37,742 nt of DNA, from assembly GCA_035532215.1 (NCBI GenBank), contig DATKRK010000134.1, positions 1 through 37,742 on the forward strand, in the 5' to 3' direction. The stretch comes from JAICIG01 sp035532215 (GTDB lineage Bacteria > Planctomycetota > Planctomycetia > Pirellulales > JAICIG01). Under the pieces are notes generated by a model. That model worked only from the letters and a program-made list of their open reading frames with translations, had not been told where the DNA came from and searched no databases. Position 1 is the stretch's first letter, and each line of letters begins with the position of its first letter. The translations under genes and the position numbers were made by a program. Below are positions 32,581 through 37,742 of this stretch, one piece after another.

Positions 32581-33855
32581 ATGGCCGTCGCCGACGAACG
32601 CGACCTAGAGGCCTATTGCCTCGATCTGGGACAGCGAGCGCAACAGGCAGCGGCCGAACTTGCAGCCATCTCGGGCGCAAAAAAGCAAGCGTTTTTGCAC
32701 GGCGCGGCTCGTTTGTTGCGCCAGCGGGCTCCACGGCTGATCGAAGCCAATGGGGCCGATTTGGCGGCCGCTCCGCAGTTCGGGCTGACGGAGGCTCAGA
32801 TCGACCGGCTGCGGCTTTCGCCGAAAACGATCGAGGCGATGGCCGTCGGCCTGGAAGAAGTCGCCGCCCAGCCGGAACCGATCGGCGAGATCATCGAATC
32901 GTCGATTCGCCCGAACGGCCTGGAGGTGACGAAGGTCCGCGTACCGCTAGGCGTGGTGTTCTTCATCTACGAATCGCGACCTAACGTCACCGCCGACGCC
33001 GCCGCGATTTGCATCAAGAGCGGCAACGCCGTCATTCTGCGGGGCGGCAAAGAGGCCGCCCATTCCAACCGGGCCATCGCCGACGTTCTGGCCGAGGCCG
33101 CCGAAGCCGCCGGCCTGCCGGCCGACGCCGTGCAGTTGGTGGACACTGCGGATCGAGCGGCCGTCGGCCATTTGCTCCAACTCGATCGGTACATCTCCGT
33201 CGTCATTCCGCGGGGCGGCGAAGGCCTGATCCGCCGCGTCGCCGCCGAAGCGAAAATGCCGGTCATCAAACACTTCGCCGGCAACTGCCACGTCTACGTC
33301 GATGCCGCCGCCGATTTGGAAATGGCCGAGCGGATTACGATCAACGCCAAGTGCCAGCGCCTCGGCGTTTGCAACGCGGCCGAGTCGCTCGTCGTCCATG
33401 CCGCGGTCGCCGCCGAATTCTTGCCTCGAATCGCCGCCGCCTTGGCCGACCGCGGCATCGAAGTCCGGGCCGACGCCGCCGCCCGAAGGCTGATGCCCGG
33501 CGCCCGCGAAGCGACCGAGGCCGATTTCACGACCGAATACCTGGGGCCGATCATCTCGGTCAAGGTCGTCGATTCGCTGGACGAGGCGATCCGGCACATC
33601 AATCGCTGCAGCTCGCAGCACACCGAGGCGATCGTCACGCGCGATCTGTTCGCCGCCCGCGAGTTTGCGGCGCGCATCGACAGTTCGGCGGTGATGGTCA
33701 ACGCGAGCACGCGATTCAACGACGGCGGCCAGTTCGGCCTGGGCGCGGAGATCGGCATCAGCACCGACAAGCTCCACGCCCGCGGCCCGTGCGGGGTCAA
33801 GGAACTGACGAGTTACAAGTACGTGGTCTACGGCAACGGCCAAGTTCGCCAGTAG
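32581..33855 (+). CDS. proA: Gamma-glutamyl phosphate reductase
   Basis: The 424-residue cytoplasmic enzyme reduces gamma-glutamyl phosphate with NADPH to glutamate-5-semialdehyde in proline synthesis. It has VPLGVVFFIYESRPNVTADAA, SGNAVILRGGKEAAHSN, the catalytic-Cys segment NAKCQRLGVCNAAESLVVH and the C-terminal ARIDSSAVMVNASTRFNDGG. No proB or proC is adjacent, so the pathway genes are scattered. fliM follows 27 bases after the stop on the same strand, but the pairing seems accidental. Confidence 0.97.
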   Translation: MAVADERDLEAYCLDLGQRAQQAAAELAAISGAKKQAFLHGAARLLRQRAPRLIEANGADLAAAPQFGLTEAQIDRLRLSPKTIEAMAVGLEEVAAQPEPIGEIIESSIRPNGLEVTKVRVPLGVVFFIYESRPNVTADAAAICIKSGNAVILRGGKEAAHSNRAIADVLAEAAEAAGLPADAVQLVDTADRAAVGHLLQLDRYISVVIPRGGEGLIRRVAAEAKMPVIKHFAGNCHVYVDAAADLEMAERITINAKCQRLGVCNAAESLVVHAAVAAEFLPRIAAALADRGIEVRADAAARRLMPGAREATEADFTTEYLGPIISVKVVDSLDEAIRHINRCSSQHTEAIVTRDLFAAREFAARIDSSAVMVNASTRFNDGGQFGLGAEIGISTDKLHARGPCGVKELTSYKYVVYGNGQVRQ

Positions 33856-33882
33856 CGCCGGAAACGATGCAAGGAAGCGCGT

Positions 33883-34908
33883 ATGCCTGGTGACGTCCTC
33901 AGCCAAGCGGAAGTCGAAAGTCTGCTCAACGTCGTCGACGCCAACGCCAAAACGGGCGGCGGCGCCTCGCGCTCGGCGCTGCCCGCCGGGCCGCCTCCTT
34001 CGGCCCCCCGCTCGCGCGACAAGGTCACGCCTTACGACTTCAAGCGCCCCGAGCGCGTCGGCAAAGACCAGATGCGCGCCTTGCAAACGCTGCACGAAGG
34101 CTTCGGGCGGAATTTCGGCGCCGCCTTGTCGGCGCTGTTGCGGTCGATCGTCGAGATGAAGCTGACCAGCGTCGACCAGTTGACCTACAGCGAATTCGTG
34201 TTCAGCCTGGAAAACCCCACCTGCTTCAACCTGCTCAAGGCCGAGCCGCTCGAAGGCAATTTGATTCTCGACATCAACCCTTCGATCCTTTACCCGATCA
34301 TCGACCGCCTGCTGGGCGGCGGGCGCGAGACGAGCTCGCTGTCTCGCCGCCCGCTGACGGAAATCGAACTGCGGTTGGTGCGGCGGATCACCGACTTGTT
34401 CCTGGAAGAACTGCACCGCGCCTGGGAAAACGTGCTCGATCTCGAGCTGTCCGTGGTGCGGGTCGAGAGCAATCCGCAACTCGTGCAGATCGTGCCGCCC
34501 AACGAAGTCGTGGTGCTGATCAGCTTCGAGCTGACCGTGGGCGACGTCCGCGGGATGATGAACCTCTGCGTGCCGTTCAACTCGATCGAGCGGATCAGCG
34601 GCAAGCTCTCGTCGAATAGCTGGGTCACCTACGGCCGCCGGCAAGCGACGCCCGAGAGCATTCGGCAGATCAGCGGCAACTTGCAAGGCTCGCTGCTTGG
34701 GCTGGTGGTGCAGCTTGCCGACACGCGCATCTCGACGAAGGAGCTCGTCGGCCTGCGCGTCGGCGACATCATCACCACGGAAAAAGACATTCGCAGCCCG
34801 CTCGTCTTGGAACTCGAGGGCGTCGCCAAGTTCACGGCCCGGCCCGGCGCCTTCAAAGGCCGCAAAGCGATTCGGATCGAAGAGCGGATCGACGCGAGCA
34901 AGGAGTGA
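33883..34908 (+). CDS. fliM: Flagellar motor switch protein FliM
   Basis: The 341-residue protein begins MPGDVLSQAEVESLLNVV, the CheY-binding (LSQxEIDxLL-type) segment of FliM, then has a disordered linker, the middle domain (YDFKRPERVGKDQMRALQTLHEGF...SVDQLTYSEFVFSLENPTC) and the C-terminal SpoA/FliN-like domain (VQLADTRISTKELVGLRVGDIITTEK). FliM forms the rotor C-ring and receives CheY-phosphate. No other flagellar gene lies within the window, so the flagellar genes are dispersed. A repeat cluster follows at 34916. Confidence 0.96.
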   Translation: MPGDVLSQAEVESLLNVVDANAKTGGGASRSALPAGPPPSAPRSRDKVTPYDFKRPERVGKDQMRALQTLHEGFGRNFGAALSALLRSIVEMKLTSVDQLTYSEFVFSLENPTCFNLLKAEPLEGNLILDINPSILYPIIDRLLGGGRETSSLSRRPLTEIELRLVRRITDLFLEELHRAWENVLDLELSVVRVESNPQLVQIVPPNEVVVLISFELTVGDVRGMMNLCVPFNSIERISGKLSSNSWVTYGRRQATPESIRQISGNLQGSLLGLVVQLADTRISTKELVGLRVGDIITTEKDIRSPLVLELEGVAKFTARPGAFKGRKAIRIEERIDASKE

Positions 34909-34915
34909 GCAGTTT

Positions 34916-35002
34916 GGCAAGCCGGAGGCGTCAGCCTCCTGGTCGGCCTGTGGGGCGGCCTTCCAGGCCGTCATTTGCCGGCGGCCTAGAAGGCCGCCCC
35001 AC
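34916..35002. repeat. Family A palindrome followed by family P palindrome between convergent genes
   Basis: Family A copy at 34916-34943 (GGAGGC / GCCTCC around GTCA, with GGCAAGCC instead of GGCGAGCC). Family P follows at 34950-35002: GTGGGGCGGCCTTC at 34950-34963 complementary to 34989-35002. The pair fills the gap between fliM (plus) and the ATP-grasp gene (minus), again between convergent stops. Confidence 0.85.
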
Positions 35003-35034
35003 GATCAACTCGCATCTCGCTCCTGACTCTACCC

Positions 35035-36087
35035 TCAATAGCTCATCATCCAGTGGGCCTTGTAACTCAGCGCGAGATTCAAGATCCGCTGCAACAGTTC
35101 CTCGTAAGAAATGCCCGCGCGTTCGGCACTCTCGGAGAAATCTTCGCCGTAGGCCAGGTTGGGGTTCGGGTTGACTTCCAACAGGTAAGGCTTGCCTTCT
35201 TCGTTCAAGCGGAAATCGAGCCGGGCGTAACCGCTCAGGCCGAGGATGCGATACACCCGCTTGCAGAGCCGCGGCAGCAACTCTGCGACCCCGTCGGGCA
35301 GGTTTTCGGCGGCGGACGTGGCGATGCCGTGCTTTTTCTGGTATTTCGTATCCCACTTGACCTTGGCCGTGGCGATGTGGGCCGCGCCTTCGGGCATGTT
35401 GGCGAAGATCATCTCCCAGATCGGAAAGGTGGTCAGCCGGGCGTTGCCCATCACGCCGACGTACAACTCGCGGCCCTCGATGTACTCTTCGACCAGCGCG
35501 TCGCTGCCGAGGTGCTCGTGGATGAACGCCACGCGGTCGGCCAGCTTCTCGTCGCTGGAAACGATCGAGGCCTGCGAAATCCCCAGCGAAGCCTCTTCGG
35601 TCGCACTTTTGACCAAGAGCGGAAACTTCAGCCGCTTCGACCGCTTGATTTTCTTGCCTTTGGGAAACACGGCGAAGTCGGGCGCCGAAACACGGTGATA
35701 CGAAAGGATTTTTTTGCACAGCGCCTTGTCGTGCGCGAGCATCAACCCGCGCGGGTTGCAGCCCGTGTACGGTTGCTGCATCAGCTCCAGGAAGCTCACC
35801 ACGTGTTGGTCGTAGAGCGTGACGCCGTGGAATTCTTCCAGCAGATTGAAGGCCGCGTGCGGCTTCCACTGCTCGATCGCTTCGCGGATCGGACCGAGCT
35901 CGCTAGCGACGCCCAGCGGTCGAACCTCGTGCCCGAGATTGTTCAACCCGGCGACGACGTCGAACTCGGTCTTCCACTCGGCGACCTCCTTTTCCGAGTG
36001 GCCTTCGAGCGATTCGGGCGGGACCAACGCTTCGTGCATCAACACCAGCACGCGCTTCTTGGCCAGGCCGCGGCGCCGCTTGTTCAT
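35035..36087 (-). CDS. D-Ala-D-Ala-ligase-like ATP-grasp enzyme
   Basis: The 350-residue protein has a flavodoxin-like N-domain (KKRVLVLMHEALVPPESLEG, FDVVAGLNNLGHEV), the central ATP-binding domain (KFPLLVKSATEEASLGI) and a C-terminal ATP-grasp domain with LVEEYIEGRELYVGVMGN, YARLDFRLNEEGKPYLLEVNPNPN. The metal-binding Asp and Glu and Asn residues are all present. Members of this superfamily join a carboxylate to an amine using ATP via an acyl phosphate. It is not likely to be the cell-wall Ddl, because the N-terminus and the spacing differ. The ATG at 36087 overlaps the metallopeptidase stop by four bases. Substrate unknown. Confidence 0.9.
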   Translation of the reverse strand: MNKRRRGLAKKRVLVLMHEALVPPESLEGHSEKEVAEWKTEFDVVAGLNNLGHEVRPLGVASELGPIREAIEQWKPHAAFNLLEEFHGVTLYDQHVVSFLELMQQPYTGCNPRGLMLAHDKALCKKILSYHRVSAPDFAVFPKGKKIKRSKRLKFPLLVKSATEEASLGISQASIVSSDEKLADRVAFIHEHLGSDALVEEYIEGRELYVGVMGNARLTTFPIWEMIFANMPEGAAHIATAKVKWDTKYQKKHGIATSAAENLPDGVAELLPRLCKRVYRILGLSGYARLDFRLNEEGKPYLLEVNPNPNLAYGEDFSESAERAGISYEELLQRILNLALSYKAHWMMSY

Positions 36088-37160
36088 AGAGCAACCCTGT
36101 GGTGGCCGCCGTGCAGATAGTTCATCGTCTGAACGGTCAGCAGGATCGTCGCCTCTTGCTTGGCGCTTTCCTCGGGCCGATCGAGACGGAGCTTGAGCTG
36201 CCGGCAGCGGGAAATCATTTCCTGCAACACCTGATCGATCGTGTACTGATACTCGCCGGTCCAGTAAGCCACCGTGCGGCGAATCTCCGGGCGGATGCGG
36301 CGCAAAAAGCTGGCCGCCAGTTCCTGTTGGCCGTCGGCGCAGGAGCCGGAAAACAATCGCCGCAGATCGCGATCGTAGAAGTCGGGGTACTCCGCCGCGT
36401 AGCGGGCTTGCTTGGCCTCGTAGTGCTCGCGCAGCGTGATCTTCAAGTGCGAGAGCGGCTCGATCCGCTCTCGCGATCGCACCGCCGGCGCCTGGTCGGC
36501 CAGTTCGTCCATCAGTTGGTCGACGAATTCCAGTTTCTTCAGCGCTGGCCAACCGGCGTAACGCCGGCGCCAGTCGGAGTCGGGCCTGAGCCAAACGGCG
36601 AACGTCTCGGCGAAATCCTCGGCCGGATGACTTTGCGCGTACCAGGAATCGAGGTGCAGCACGTAGCTCTTGCTGTACGGCTTGGGATTGTAAAAATCGG
36701 GATACGGCTGGCTCGATTTGCCGAACACGTCCTGCCAGGGCTTGCGCCGGTGCAGGCGAAACGCGGTGTCGATCGTATGCCCGGCTTCGTGCCGCAAGAT
36801 GCGCATGCACCAATCGCGCGTGCCGCCTTCGACCTCCAACATCTTGCGGTTCTCCAGCTTCATCAACCGCGGATGAGCCAGATAGAAGGGAATGGCGATG
36901 CCTGGCACGCCGTCGGGCGAGAACCATTCTTCGCTCAGCCAACAGTGCGGCCGCATGCGCAGATGGCGCCGTTCCAACTCGGAGTAAAGCTGTTCGATGC
37001 GCGATTCGAGCGCCGTGCCTTCGATTTTCAAACCGAGATCGCACATCCGCAAATCGAGCAGTTGCTCGTCGCGCAAGCGAGCCCAGCAGGGCTCCTCCGC
37101 GGAACCTCGCGAACGCGCGGCCCTGGCGGCCGTTGGGAGTCGGCGGCGAGGCTTCGTCAA
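36084..37160 (-). CDS. HExxH metallopeptidase-like protein paired with the ATP-grasp enzyme
   Basis: The 358-residue protein has a zinc-peptidase motif RILRHEAGHTID (His124, Glu125, His128) and a likely third ligand in SHPAEDFAETFAVWLRP (Asp/Glu around 181-185). This combination fits the group annotated as putative zinc-binding metallopeptidases. It is cytoplasmic-looking: no signal peptide. Other visible features are a basic N-terminal stretch (about 1-20) that may be a mistaken extension, and helical C-terminal parts. It precedes and overlaps the ATP-grasp gene, so both are made together. It could cleave what the ligase forms, or process the substrate; neither is shown. Confidence 0.8.
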   Translation of the reverse strand: MTKPRRRLPTAARAARSRGSAEEPCWARLRDEQLLDLRMCDLGLKIEGTALESRIEQLYSELERRHLRMRPHCWLSEEWFSPDGVPGIAIPFYLAHPRLMKLENRKMLEVEGGTRDWCMRILRHEAGHTIDTAFRLHRRKPWQDVFGKSSQPYPDFYNPKPYSKSYVLHLDSWYAQSHPAEDFAETFAVWLRPDSDWRRRYAGWPALKKLEFVDQLMDELADQAPAVRSRERIEPLSHLKITLREHYEAKQARYAAEYPDFYDRDLRRLFSGSCADGQQELAASFLRRIRPEIRRTVAYWTGEYQYTIDQVLQEMISRCRQLKLRLDRPEESAKQEATILLTVQTMNYLHGGHHRVAL

Positions 37161-37295
37161 AACCCTGATTCTCCGCGATTCATGGCGCCGGCTGCTGGCA
37201 TGGCTTCGAAGAGGCGCTAGAGTGGGGCCGTTGCTTCGGATGGGCTCCGCCGCGCGGCGGAAAGCCGACTCAATTTTAGTCTACCGTCGCAACCG

Positions 37296-37742
37296 ATGCC
37301 CCGGCTAGTTGCTGGTTTCTGGCTCGGGCGAGGATTAGCCCAGAGCAAGCACTTGCAACTGATGCTGGCCTTCGCCAATCGGCTGCACGCCCCGGTGCAG
37401 GAGGCTAGGCGGTTGGTCGCGGCGGGCCGGCTGGGTCGATTGTACGGCGTCGAAATGCACCTCGTGGCCGATCAGACCCGGCTGAAATCGCACGACTACC
37501 ATCACAGTTGGTTCGCCCACAAAGACCGCGCCGGCGGCGTGCCGGACCCTGAACGGCTCGCGCCCCTGGTCCAGACCGCCCTCTCGCTAGACGAGAAGCA
37601 CGAGCTGTATCAGTGGGCCCTGTTTTCGAAGGCACTGCACGACTACCGCTGCGGCCGGTTTGCCGAAGCTCGAACTGCCTGCCGCAACGGTCGAGAGCGA
37701 GCAACAGCCGATTTTGCGGCGCTGAGCGTCATCGATCGGACC
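37296..37742 (+). pseudogene. Chimeric relic: Gfo/Idh/MocA oxidoreductase fragment joined to a TPR-like fragment
   Basis: An open frame from an ATG at 37296 runs to the window edge. Residues from about 37344 to 37539 match the middle of a Gfo/Idh/MocA family oxidoreductase (LMLAFANRLHAPVQEARRLV, GRLGRLYGVEMHLVADQTRL, SHDYHHSWFAHKDRAGG), but the NAD-binding domain before it and the GGGHLxWLGIHWLD-type continuation after it are absent. From about 37540 the sequence changes to LYQWALFSKALHDYRCGRFAEAR, typical of TPR segments found at the C-terminus of planctomycete serine/threonine kinases. The first 15 or so residues (MPRLVAGFWLGRG) resemble neither. It appears to be a recombination product; it continues beyond the window so it may or may not be expressed. 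Confidence 0.6.

Noticed and set aside
36088..37044. Long N-terminal extension of the ATP-grasp protein
   Set aside because: It is the shadow of the metallopeptidase gene in another frame; homology starts at the ATG at 36087.

Overview
The window looks like ordinary chromosome from a planctomycete, most likely of the Pirellulales or a related group. The grounds are the high GC content, a DUF1501 Tat-exported protein, a lipoprotein fusing a TlpA-like thioredoxin to FG-GAP-like repeats, the phoH / 7TM-HD / ybeY / recO gene order, LptE-like and BamD-like lipoproteins, and many short palindromic repeats between genes. There is no rRNA, tRNA, CRISPR array, prophage or intact IS transposase that I can see. 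The placement is inference from gene content.

Layout. At 1-1 kb there is a gene tail and a toxin-antitoxin pair whose VapC-like PIN toxin is frameshifted. At 1-5 kb a CinA-family gene diverges from a copper-exporting P-type ATPase. From 5.2 to 11.1 kb four or five genes lie on the minus strand: DUF1501, a PP2C/SpoIIE phosphatase with a degenerate receiver domain, a small doubtful ORF and a large M16 peptidase. From 11.5 to 14.1 kb the plus strand carries a membrane-anchored methyltransferase, a small Tat-signal protein and an amidase, converging on the thioredoxin lipoprotein (14.2-16.6 kb). From 17.0 to 19.3 kb a LarA-domain protein overlaps a YgfZ/GcvT-like protein.

From 26.4 down to 19.6 kb runs a long minus-strand cluster: phoH, 7TM-HD phosphohydrolase, ybeY, recO, BamD-like, LptE-like, folP. 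It joins RNA maturation, cyclic-dinucleotide-type signalling, DNA repair, outer-membrane biogenesis and folate synthesis. From 30.4 down to 26.8 kb lies purA-uppS-cdsA plus a small conserved-looking protein; uppS and cdsA supply lipid carrier and phospholipid precursors. Then follow a SPOUT RNA methyltransferase and an ArsR regulator (minus), proA and fliM (plus), and a two-gene minus-strand operon of an HExxH metallopeptidase and a D-Ala-D-Ala-ligase-like ATP-grasp enzyme. The right edge holds a chimeric relic joining an oxidoreductase fragment to a TPR-like fragment.

The most unusual feature is the density of palindromic intergenic repeats. At least six families are present. Several show paired changes in both arms of the stem while the loop stays constant, several are nested one within another, and one family has entered the coding sequence of the copper ATPase in frame, forming the linker between its two metal-binding domains.
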